This document shows positions 35,801 to 47,800 of a stretch of DNA of 64,000 nt, one piece after another. The DNA is from Gavia stellata (taxonomy: Eukaryota; Chordata; Aves; Gaviiformes; Gaviidae). Below the pieces are notes generated by a model. The model was not told the DNA's origin. It was given only the letters and a program-made list of their open reading frames with translations, and searched no databases. How positions within the stretch are numbered: position 1 is the first letter of the stretch; every line of letters starts with the position of its first letter. Position numbers and translations under genes: made by a program. Location: contig NC_082594.1 of NCBI RefSeq assembly GCF_030936135.1, positions 51,961,369 to 52,025,368 on the forward strand, written 5' to 3'.

Positions 35801-38800
35801 GAAAGGAAAGTTTACAATGGTAAGTAAGGAGAAGGAAGTCTAGAAACTCTGATTCATTAATAGAAAACAAAAAATTTCAAAATAATTTTGAAGAGTTTAA
35901 TTCATGGATATTTTTAAGGCCAGTACTTTCTCTTTATTTTTCCTTTAAATATAAATAACAATAAAATACCTTTGATCAATTAATCAGAAAGCCAGTGACT
36001 TAATGACTAACCAGAGGTATGAAAATTATTACATCGAGGAAACAAATAAAGTCAAGTGACTACAAAACCATAGAAAGCCTTTTTACCCCCTAGCAATACA
36101 CCCTCAATCTTTCCCCTCCAAATCCTATAAATGCTATATTTATAGACTATGAGAACAATTTTTTTTTTTCAGGAAAGGATTTCTAAAAATGAGACCTGAG
36201 GGACCTGCACTGAATTCCCTTTGCAAGACATCCTCTGTGAACTTGGAAAAACCCTAACAGCTCTCTGGGAGCTCTCTCACATATGGCTTTATGCAGCTAT
36301 GATAAAGGTGTCTGTATTACTTGGTCACCCATTATAACCAATAGAAAAAAACTTTTAGAACAGATTCATCTGATTAACTTTAAATGTCTACATTGTGAAG
36401 ACACAAGATGTCTCTCTCTCGATCACAAAAAAAAGCCTGGGATTAATCCCATTTTACATGTCTTTCTTTTGCCAATTGTAAAATGAGGAATGTAGGCCTG
36501 CCTTTCTCCTCACAAGAATCATGAGATTAAAATCTGAAGCACTGTGAGTTGCACAGGGTTTATAGATGAATATTAACCTCTGGACATAAAATAGAATTGG
36601 TAAATCCAATTATCAACAAATAATTCTCATATAAACACCCACTAATGAATTACCCATAACATGAAAACTTATATAGGTCATAAAAGGGCAGACAGAAATA
36701 CCAAATTTATAGGGCCATTAAAAAAATGAACCTGAAACTGAATCCCAAGGATAAGTGTGTCCTGAGGTCAGACCCACTTTTGCTCTTCTACAAAAAATTT
36801 GAAGTAAAGATATAGGATTAAGACTGTATTTTCAATGTTATGCAATGTTATTGCAAAAGACACATTTGTGACAATGCATAAGCAAACTCAAGATTTTATA
36901 AATATATCTTTGTTTCAGCTACTGAAAACAACAGCTTTGAAGTTCTTCACATCTTAAATTAGAAGTTTGTCTATTTTTTTTTTTTAAACTGATGTCAATA
37001 TGGGCTTCATGTTCACTACAGAGCGTGGCTGCCAAATTCATGACCCCTCCCCTGAGCCCCGACATCCCCAATAGCATTTAGACAGGTTTCCATCCATTTC
37101 TTCCTCTCCTATCTTCCAGTGGATGCTAATAATGTTAATCTGAAGTTAGGAACTTTCCTATAAACTATTATCCCTAAATTTAGCCTCGGAAATAAAACAT
37201 AACAATTGATGGGATATAGAGTAATGTTTTTTATAGAACACTGCATTGTGGACAAATGTAAAGTAACTGGGAGAACTGGTAGATGTGAGCATTCAATCTC
37301 CTATCCCTTATCTGGTAAGGTTTCCTAGGTCATACAGCTGATACTTGAGAGTGAGAAAGAAACAGGGAGAGGAAGAGCCTTGTCTGCCCAGTGGCCTGTA
37401 TGATAACTGAGTTTCTTCAAAGTATAAATGTTTAAATCCACAAAAAATGGGACACTTCCTCATCACAAATAAAAGTGACAGGCTTAAAATTTTTTTGAGG
37501 CATAATGGCAAATGGGCTTTCAGACATGACCTGAAGGAGGACAGAGGTGGGGACAGTGGTATAGACGTGGTATGTTTAAAAAGGCATCAGGGACAAAACT
37601 GTGTATGGATGTGTATGTGTACAGATGTACACATGAATGCTTGTGCATATTTTACACATTTTACACACACACATACAAATTTATTTAAATTTATTTCACT
37701 CATTTCCATTCCAAAAGAAAGTTGTTATAATAGCACTTGCTTTGAACGAGAAAGACATGTCCATCTATTTGATATACTAGATGATTTCTAAGCTAGAGAG
37801 GTAACAGGGTATTAAATGTTATCTTCTTAACAGTATTGCTGTTCTGCAATCATTACAAAGAAATTGTAGTGTGGAACAATACACAGAGAACATCTGCAAA
37901 AAAAAAGATACATTTTAAATTGTTTTGTGAATACATGCCTTGCGGTTAGATATAACTGTAGAATTGTGTTTGAACGAAACCCAAGGTGACAGTTGAGGGA
38001 GCACACTAATTTAATAACAGTTGATGAATTAAGAAATTCTATTACTTTTTAAAATCACTTAGGAAGTCTCCTCTCAATCCTCTTGGTTGCCTGGTTGATT
38101 CTTCTGGACAGCATGTCAAAAAGATTTGGAAACACGTAGTCTGTACAAACCACCATGTCTGGTTTAGCCTCTTTTTTACTTTCTACAGGACTTACATCAA
38201 AGCTTTATATTTCCATTCCAATAAATACGCTCTCTATGAGAGTTTTCCTTTTGGGACAAAATAGTGCTGATAATCATAAAATTTCTTCTAAACTGAATAC
38301 ATAACCCTTAGCATCCGTCACTTTTAAATATGTTTACTTTCACAGAAGAACAACATGTTAATGACGCAAAAGCCAAGCATCCTTAATGGTGATAAACCAC
38401 CCCTTTATAATCATGCATAACAGAAAACCAAACCATTCACAAACATGTAACTTTCCAGGAAAAACTCTTAATATGGTAGAAAAGTATCTAATGATTAAAG
38501 CCAAATACCACAAACATTATAAACTCAGTGTCAGCAAAATGAGTATGGAAGAATGATTTGAACTTGACAGTTTTGGTTTCTAAAATGTTTTCAAAGCAAT
38601 CAGGGAATGACTGTGATTGAGGTAAAAAAACTTACATACATACCCAAAAGATAATTCCCACCACTCACAAAGACCTTTTTTATGGATTTAAACCTTTTCA
38701 GAGTCACCTTTGATATTTTCATTTCTAGAATAGATTATTTCAATTAATTCTTCATAAAGCACAAATTAACATGATGCCTAATGTGATAAGAAGTCAGCAC

Positions 38801-39299
38801 TCTTCTGAGTAGTGATAAAGGGAATGTCATTATATATAAAAAGACAGAACTTCTGAAACAGGTAATTTTAATTAAAGAAGATACAGTAATTATAGTACAA
38901 ACAAATATGTTTCTATGCAGCACAAGTTCTAGCTCCAACGTCTCATTTGTCAGGGGACACTCTGAGGCTTAAAAAAACCAGCTAGTGCTGAACACTACGA
39001 ACACTCTAGTGTAACAACTCCACGAAAACACAACATTTAATAGACTACTTGCTAATTAATGTTCTCTCTTACTTTTGGAAGTAATTCAAAGAGTAAACAA
39101 TGACCTGAGTTGTGGAATAAAAGTCTTCTCCCAGGAGGAAGACATGAATTCTCTCCTCTTGTAATAGCCGTAATAACGTACTGTGCATATATAGTGCTTG
39201 ACCTATGATACTGTCTTCTTGTCCAGATTTTAGAATTTATATTATATTACATACATATATTTAGTCAATGACTATTAAAAAAAAAGGACTTGTACCATT
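32831..39299. other. Unassigned intergenic sequence
   Basis: AT-rich. Only the 17-bp tandem repeat (33.6 kb), A/T homopolymer runs and a short CA-rich stretch near 37665 were noted. The 114-codon frame at 37447-37791 runs through the CA/TG sequence and has no domain. Confidence 0.5.
33589..33633. repeat. 17-bp tandem repeat, 2.6 copies
   Basis: TACTTGCTTTTTCTTAG at 33589-33605 and 33606-33622, followed by a partial third copy (TACATGCTTTC). Confidence 0.85.
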
Positions 39300-39830
39300 G
39301 ATCTTAGAATCCTAGAGTTAAGTGAAGCCCCTGCTCCAAGGATGCATTAATTGTACTCACAATATTTTTTACAGATGCTTGTCCAGCTTCATTTAAAGAC
39401 CCTCATAACAGAAATTTAACCACCTCTCAGACAGTGTATTTAAATGTTCTGCTACCTTTATTATAAAGTTCCATGGGGGTTTTTTTAGCAACATCTAACC
39501 TAATTTCCCCCATTAAATTTTAAGACTATTATTTTCCTGCCTTAGAAATTATTCCTTTCCTCTTTACACCATACTTTTATGTATTAAAAAGAATGTCACT
39601 TTGCTCCTTCCATGGTTTTCTTTCATTAAGATAAACAGTCCCAGTGCATTCAATCTTTTATTAGAAATAATATTTTCTAGACACTGATCATCTTTTTTAT
39701 GGTCTTCTTCTAGCTGTTCTAAATAATTCTTAAAGTATGATGAGCAAACCTGATGATAGTAATTTAGCTGAGGCCTTTCTGGTTTTGAATAAACAGGAAG
39801 TATTACTGTTTGTTGCACATCTGTTTTCTT
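39300..39830 (-). mobile_element. Ancient CR1/L3-like LINE remnant
   Basis: The order of degraded CR1 3' segments can be followed on the plus strand: TAGAATCCTAGAG, ACCTCTCAGACAG..., an AACATCTAACCTAA segment, AAACAGTCCCAGTGCATTCA, and GAGGCCTTTCTGGTTTTGAAT, which matches the CR1 segment normally reading GTGGCCTCACCAGGGCTGAGT. The element is very diverged and is assigned by segment order, not by identity. Confidence 0.6.
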
Positions 39831-40020
39831 TACAAAAGTAGTCTTCTTTTATCACAGTCAGTTCATGAACTACTATGAAAATGTCAATTTTTGCAAAATT
39901 GCTATCTAATAATTATGTTCTGTTTGTATATGGGTATCTTATTGTTCTGCCTCAACCAGAAAACCCCTAATACTTTACCAAGGGATCCAAGGATTTTTTG
40001 TATTTATATATAACCTATAT

Positions 40021-40082
40021 GCATGCATACATGCTTCTGCATGCATATATAATGCATGCATATATAATGCATGCATATATAT
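40021..40082. repeat. TGCATGCA/TATATA tandem repeat, 15-bp unit
   Basis: Three copies of TGCATGCATATATAA (40038-40052, 40053-40067, 40068-40082, the last with one change), preceded by related GCATGCATACATGC sequence. Each unit contains the palindrome TGCATGCA. Confidence 0.9.
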
Positions 40083-43000
40083 TTTAGACTGTGATATTTG
40101 TCCATGATCTTTTATTTCTTTTAAACATCTGGTTAGTTTTCCTTCAAATAAGTAAATAAACAGCAAAAATGTGTTCTTCATTGTTATTACAAAGCAAATG
40201 CGATCACACTCAAAGAAATGATTCAGCACCATACAGCTGCTTTGTCCTACCTTAAGCTTTCCTGTAACTTAAATGAAAAAGGCCTGTGATTCATTATTGA
40301 AGAATCCAGATTCTATCATGGAGCATGAACATTATTCTCTTTCATGTCTGCAAAAGGACCAGTTACACAAATAGTATGTTATGTGCTAGGGAAAACATAA
40401 AGATTTTAAGCAACAGAAGGGTGAAGTTTGGGAATTACTGAATTTTGACTGAAATAAGAAATCACATCTTAGAGTTAAGCTATTTAATTTAATTTTCAGT
40501 CTGCAAATGTACCTTTATGTAATATAATGACCTTATGACTATTGAAGACCATGAAGCTACAGTTTGTTCATTGATACTGCACAGCTGGCACAGCTCTAGG
40601 AGAGTGAGTTAAATTCTTGTTATTAGAACTCTGAATTCAAACGTTATAATGGGATCTTTTCCATAAACCAGAAAAAAGTGTCATTTGCCTGTCAGATCCC
40701 ACAGTAAGCTAACAAGACTGACAGTTTAAAAGCCTTTTTTTTTTCTTTTTTCTTTTTTTTTCTATTTGCTGTAACCTGTAAGAAAATGTCTCTGGAGACA
40801 TTTAGAAAAAAGAATGAACAGTGCTTTTACAGCTTTGGTCATTTAGGTTAGCTTTATCAAAAGGCCTTGGAAAATAAACCCAATGTAAGTTTATTGCCTC
40901 TTTGTTCTTCCTATTCAGCTCTGCAAGTCAAGAGGAACAAGCACCAAAGACAAATATTTTTTTTTTTCTTCTTTCTCCCACATTCATGTGGACACAATCA
41001 CTATATAGAGGTGAAGAAAAATAAAGGACTCATGCTATCATTTCGTGGACATTTTAGCTCCATATATATAAAAAATTCCATTTTACATAAAGGCAGCCTT
41101 TGATAAAATACTTACTTATTAGAGGGGTATCCAGTCTCTACAATGCCTTGCTAGTATGAACAAATAAGAATATAACTAGTGTTACAGTAAAATATTAATA
41201 ATCATGGAAATTTACTAAATTTACTACTTAAACTCTCAACTGTTGTACTTCAGGAATAGCAAATCTTTAATACTTCCTTTAATATATTAAAATGGCAGAC
41301 CCTGGTGCTGCACTTGCTCAAGTTCTATCCCCTATGGGTTTCTGGATCAGTATGGTGCATATATACTAATATATAGCACTATGCATTAATACCTAATATT
41401 CTATGCTACAGAGCATTCACATGTTTCTTGGTGCTTTACAGACATTTAAGAGGGCAGCAAAGAAGAATTTAATGTCTAAGAAGACAATCACATGGAAGTA
41501 AAAAGTAATAGTATTAAAAAGTCCTGTTCATAGTCGATGAAGTTCAGCTGTTTCTCATTAGTGTCGTGATTTTTTTATTTTTGTTAGAACTTACCCTGTT
41601 TGGAAGCTTAAATTTCCAGAGTAGAGAACCCTTAGGTATTTTTTTCTTTCTTGTGATTTAACTCTTGCACAGTCTCCTTTTAGAAGGACTACCTTTCTTT
41701 CCACTATGCTCCAACATATATGAGGCACTCCACTGTATGTATGAATAGTAGTAGCTCTTCAGTTGAATAACACAAAGTACCGTCTTGACATTGTTTGGAA
41801 AATTAGGTTCTTGGAGCAAATGTAGGTGAGTGGTATAAGCTATGGGGAAATACAGACTTTTTATTTCTTAAAAATGATCTCAATAACTTAAAAAGAAGGA
41901 TGTATAATCAGGAAAGGATTCTTGCTCTGGAAAAAATTGGAAACCATAAAACATTAGTTCAAGAAAAAATATCACTGTAGCAAACCCACATTTTTTAATA
42001 AATAAAACAATAAATAAAAATAAAAAACAAAAAATGTAAAAGAAAAAAGCTTTATGCCTTATGGCCTAATGTTCACAAAGATTATTCTAAATTGTGCTCT
42101 TTGAATGTAAATGATAGTACTGACCATAACATTGTCAGCCCTCATTCAGTTTTGCTAATAAGAGCTTGGTTAAGGTATAATATAAAAGCCAATCTGCCTA
42201 AATGTTATCTCAGTGCTTAAACCTTATTTTGGTTTCTGCATTATATGTATTACTTAATTCTGTTGATGCCTACCTGGCTGTCTACTTCATCAGGAAGTTT
42301 TCCCAGTGTGTACTCAAATCTTGCTATAAGCAAAAGGGAACACATCATAAGCACAGAGCTATGAATTTCTTGTTATTTCAATTAATATTTCAACTGTCCA
42401 AAGGTCTAAATTATCTAATACAGAAAATCCTCACTAATAAGACAGTTATTAAGTTTATTATCAAAGCAAGTGAGGGTCCTAGCGTCAGCAGTTGGCGGGG
42501 CCATAGCTCTCTGGATCTAGGGAGACCCTGTAATAGTTTTAGGTAGTGCTGGGATTTCATCTTTGATAATACACCTAACATGCACTACCAACTGTGAAGA
42601 AAGTATTTGATAACTGTCACACGTTTCTTTTATACAAACAATCCAAACCTGTTATCAAGGATGGAATTTCTTACCGAACTTCCTGAATTTGAAGCTTAAC
42701 CTGTTGATGGGCCAGAAAACTTGTGTATTCCAACACGTTACTGGGAATGATTGACAAACACATGTAATGGCTGCTGGAGCAGAAAAACTGATCCATCACT
42801 ACACTCACAGCTTAAGAAATATTAATAGGTAAATAGGTAGAGAAACACGCATACATGCCAAGCATACAGATGTTAGCAGAGCAGCTTTTTTATTTCCCCT
42901 CAGATTTTTTTCCTGTTTTTTTGGTGGTAGCAGGAAAAAGAATTCTCTTTAGTAATTGTCTCATAGGTAAAGCTGAAGGCTTGGTCACAGGATGATGTTC

Positions 43001-44133
43001 AAATGGAAATGAGGAAATAATTATGCAACATTAATACAAGAAAAAGCTTCCTATTTTATGCTCCACAGCAGCTGGTCTTGAAAAAATAGATGATCCAAAT
43101 GTTACTACGCTTAGTTCAGTGTTTTTAATCTGTAATTCTCCATTCTCTTTTCTAAGTGGTATAGAAAGTACTAGTATCCTTTGCAAGAGACAAGTATTAA
43201 AGTGTTTCTTCAGGTTACTAAATTATTTCCTGTCAGATCTTTGAAATACACACTTGAAACACCCATTTTTACATTCTTTTAAATCCCTTGATAATTGGAC
43301 CCCTGACAGGATACTGGTGACATTGTTTCTACTGTAATGAAGTTTCTGTGGTGCAGTATGCAAATTGAGCAGAAAATAACTAAAATCACTATCTTTGTAC
43401 AAAAGGCCAATAATAAATTGCAGATAAATCATTGAACTGTCACGATATTTATCATCTTTTATATCAAGAAAAATTGCAGTTTTTATGACTTAGATACTTT
43501 AAAAATGAGAAAAGAAAAAACCAAACAAACCCCAAACCACCAAAAAGTGAAGAAAAAGGACAAACTCTTTACACAGAGGTTGACTTTATGTTTTCCTAAT
43601 AAAAAAAATTTAGACATTTCTCAGTAGTTAGCATCTCTCTTTTTCTTATGCCCATGAATTTTTCTCTAAACTAGTTAGAAGGGAATTGCAGTGAAATATT
43701 TTGATCCCCTACTAGAAATTGTTCCAGACTGTGGGAATCAGTGACCTACCTCTTTCATCTATCATGTGAACATTAAGTACATGCTGCAAGTCATCTCCTT
43801 CATGATCTCCTTTAGTAGGTTGGAATAATCTTCTGGTACTAATCCAAGAGCAGCCATTGCAGAGGCTTGCAGGCCTGGCAGTCGGTTTGCATGAGTGATG
43901 CTAGTCAGGTGTGCATATTAAAAGCCTGGAACCCTAACCTAGTAATTTGTATTCTTATATTAGGTTCATGAGAACTGGTAAATTTAGTATACTACACGAA
44001 AGATTTGTTGTGTTTCACACACAGTTGGTCAAATAGAAAAGTTTGAACTTCAACTTTGTTCAAGCTTGAACCAAACCAGAAATTAAATTAGCAAAATATT
44101 TATGAAAATCTGTTTATAAATATGTTCAACTTT

Positions 44134-44134
44134 A

Positions 44135-44165
<31 letters not shown>

Positions 44166-44173
44166 AAAAAAAG
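44134..44173. repeat. A-rich tract with single G interruptions
   Basis: Forty bases of A broken only by two G. It may be an old insertion tail or simple slippage; no element was recognised beside it. Confidence 0.9.
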
Positions 44174-44915
44174 GTACAATTCCAGAAGTGAAACATTCCA
44201 TTTCATTTTGTCTGATCCAATTTTGGCTGTTACAGCCACCGAAACTCACATCAGAACTGCCATACTACTTTGCCATTTTGCAGTCTGTATTTCCCACACT
44301 TTTTTTATTTCTGTGTGGCCAGGCCTTCCAGCAATCAAGCTAGGTGGAAAATTGTAAAGATATAATGGAAAGTGTTGCTCAATTAATAAACTTTTTCAAC
44401 AGAAAAAAATTTAAATAAAATCATAGGCTCAATTTCCATAGAGTTTTATGAAAGATTATAGGTGAGTAATGTCAAAAACGGAACAGTCTGGCAAACTGAA
44501 ATATTTAATTATTAACAACTGTGTTCAACTGAAAAAATTAGGTATTATTTTTGAAAAAAAAAGTGTTCCTGTGTGAAATATAGGGGGTTTTGAAAAAACA
44601 TTTTTCCATCAAGCTGTACTTTGATGGAAAATTTCCAGCCAGCTTCAGCTTTAACTCCTTTTCTCCCCCCCCCCCAATATAAATATTGCTTTACTTGTTA
44701 GTATTGTGATGTTTTTACCCCAAAAGAGAAAAGAACCCAAGTAAAGAATTATACACTATTAAGCTTATTAGGACCTTAGCCACCTGTTTTGTTTTGAAAG
44801 CCCAGGATAGAGACTGTGCCATTCTCTTGTGGTGAGCAAAAACACCTAGAAAGATGCCACCTAAAAAGACACAACTTAAATTTATTTGGGCCACAATGTT
44901 ATATATATGTTAAAT

Positions 44916-44997
44916 AAAAGAAAAAGAAAAAGAAAAAAAGAAAAAAAGAAAAAAAAGAAAAAGAAAAAAGGAAAAAGAAAGAAAAAAAGAAAAAAAC
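44916..44997. repeat. (AAAAAG)n polypurine tract
   Basis: About 80 bases consisting only of A and G, in irregular A3-7G units. A long polypurine run of this kind can form triplex DNA. Confidence 0.92.
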
Positions 44998-46816
44998 CCA
45001 AGCAAAACAGATGTTGAAGATAAATATATGATAGGCTATGCAGAGAGCAACTAATCAATACTTGAAGTGGTTTTATCTTCTTTGTTTACCCTTTTTTCTT
45101 AATTACTTCTTTCTTTGTGGTTTTTCTTTTTTTTTACAGTTGTTTTGATTAAAACACTACTTAAGTTTTTCAGTCCTCTCTTGGATCTTCATGTTAGAAA
45201 TGGGACCAAGGATTCACTGCAGTACTAACAGATTATTATATATACCTGTGTATTAAATAAGTTACTTTCCATAGCCTGTTTAGGCATTTCTTGTCTGAAA
45301 AAACTTTTTATGTCGGAAGGAAATTTTCAAATCTTTGTGGGAGTGCATTGTCATAGTTAGGTAGAAAACACTTTTTTGATTGACATTAACATCAAAGGAT
45401 TCCATGACTGGTATCTAATTTTCTACTTCTAAATTGTAAAAGTAAGGAGCATTTTTGTGTCTATTTCTGAAAAACTTTTGAATTCTTATGTCTGTGTTTA
45501 ATCTCAAAGTAGCAGATGATAAATTTTTATAGATGGTTCCCTGCGATTATTTTAATGATTTGAATCTTTCACTTCCACCTCAGGTGGCTAAATAATTGTT
45601 CTGGTAGAAACAGATCCAGGTTTGTACTATCTTTCAGAGGTTTTCAATTTACAAGATTAATATAGTACAGAACTATCATAAGAATGGAAATTATTAGGAA
45701 TTTCTATTAAAAAAACATTCCATAAAAAAAGTCAAGAAACCAACTTCTAGTTATAGTTATGTCTGAGAAAATTGGTTTCCACAGTGATCCTACACAAGAA
45801 TATATTATGAACTTGCTAACAGCCATCCTAGGACAAATCAAAGATCCATTTAGTATCCAGTTTCCCAGAATGACTAAAGTACATACCTCAAGAAGAGTAT
45901 AAGAAAAAGGAAAATATCATTGCATGCATTTTTTCTCTAAATCTGTATGTAAGTATCTGGTTTCAAGTAATACACAACATACTGTACAAGGACTATGAAA
46001 AGACTGATTATGAATTAACACCAGCATGAAGCACTGCACTTAGACCAAAGAGAGGTCTGATATTCTTTCCACTGCTCAGCATTAATATTGCCCATACCTT
46101 CTTTTCCTTAACAACACACTCTTGGAAAACGTAGGATTTGACAGCTGAAGAAAAGAGGTATGAGATATTTTCTGAGATAATCTGAAATCCAACTAAAACA
46201 AAAAAGATTTCCTTTTGAAAAAATATATGTGGATAAATAAGTCCTTTTAAGTAGTCCCATTGAGTACTTGCATCACATGCAAAGGAATTAATACGTTTTC
46301 TAACAGTCATCTTTCTTTCTTAAAGAGTTGTCATTCTTAGATTTTTGATGGGGAAAAGAAAGCGACACTTACACTATTACCTGCAGTGGGTCCTGACTCA
46401 AAAGAAGATGGCAATAAACAAGACAATTAACTGATGTGATGATAATCAATGTGTAATCAATTATCAGTAAACACATCTGTGATGATGTGTTTATTGGAAA
46501 GAAGTATGCTTACTTCAATCATCAAAGCCTCGAAATTTCATATTGTTTAAAAATTCCATTGATACAATTGCAAATCTGATCCTAGCTAAGTGGCAAATTA
46601 AGCTGACGATACAATAAAACCTGAATGCACATCCAATGCCACCCAGGGACTAGAACAAGCAAACTGAAAAGATAATCTTTTTAGGATAATCTGTTAGGTA
46701 TAGTGATCCTAAATGCTACTTAAGTATACGAGATGATAGGGGGGTTTTTAGGAGTATCAAAAGTTCTCCATGAGGTTACTGTTGCCAGAAGTATCATAAG
46801 CAAATGAAAAGACCAG

Positions 46817-46833
46817 CCCCCCCCCCCCCCCCC
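46817..46833. repeat. C17 homopolymer
   Basis: Seventeen consecutive C residues in an AT-rich setting. A shorter C11 run is at 44665-44675. Runs of this length are prone to slippage and sequencing error. Confidence 0.9.
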
Positions 46834-47525
46834 AAATCCCTGACTGTAGAGCTAAGCATGATTTTTAACCATCAAAGTCTATTTATATCAAATAGATTCT
46901 GATTTGACTAAATCAGTTACATTTAGAGAAACACCTTGCTCCAACTGTTGCTTCATAATTCAAAAGATTCAATGTAGCATTTTATGTTAAAAATATTTTT
47001 AATTTAACATGTACATTAATCATATACTGCATTATAATTTGGCCTTCTGACAAATAGAATATATGAAGTAAGAACTGTTAAAGCCTGGAAGATCCTTTGA
47101 AAAAGTAAGATTATCATTAGCTTTTAAATGTGTGAAGAATTACACAAGTATGTCAAGAAAACAAGGTTCATTAATTCATCTAGTACAGAAATGGATCACT
47201 CTTCAAGAGTTTCAGATAGTTTCAGTATTTTATTTAGAAATTTGAAATCACTTGTCATGTAAAAAAAATACTTTTAACAATAAACTTAGGTAACCACAGT
47301 TCACATGCATTCTGCCTAACATCAGAGAAGTACTGTTTAATTTGATGCAGCATCGATATTACTGCTTCTCTGTATCTTACAGAAGTTAGTTGAAAAGCTT
47401 TTATTTCACAACAGTGTTTTATGAGTATTGCCTTCTTCCTTAATATCAAATTCAGGAAGCCTATGTATAGAAAAGAAAGACTCTTCTACTTTGCTCTCAA
47501 AAATCTTTTGCAGAATCTTATTAGA

Positions 47526-47800
47526 ACCACAGATATTTTTCCTGGAAGGGACCTCTGGAGGCTGTCTAGACCAACCTTCTGCTTTGAGCAGGACTATTGC
47601 TTCCTCTAGGCCAGCTGTGACTTTGTGCAGCATAGTTCTGAAAATCTCCTGGGGACTAATGTTTCATGGATACTTTGGGTAATATATTTCAGTGCTGCAC
47701 TACCCCTCCTAGTGAAGAAGGTTTTCTTATTATCCAAATACCTTTTAGGTGTTTACTATTGATATTGACCTTTATAAGCTATGTTGTGATCTTCTTTACA
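47526..47800 (-). mobile_element. Old CR1 LINE 3' end
   Basis: On the plus strand the reverse of a CR1 terminus is readable: GGAAGGGACCTCTGGAGG, then a CTAGACCAACCTTCTGC-like stretch, and further on a GTGAAGAAGGTTTTCTTA segment matching the usual CR1 motif before the terminus. There is no coding capacity, and divergence is substantial. Confidence 0.75.

Larger units (their letters stand above)
39831..47525. other. Unassigned intergenic sequence with several homopolymers
   Basis: AT-rich. The A-rich, polypurine and C-run tracts listed separately are concentrated at 44.1-46.8 kb. The 114-codon frame at 42202-42546 begins YVLLNSVDAYLAVYF-like and shows no known domain. Confidence 0.5.
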
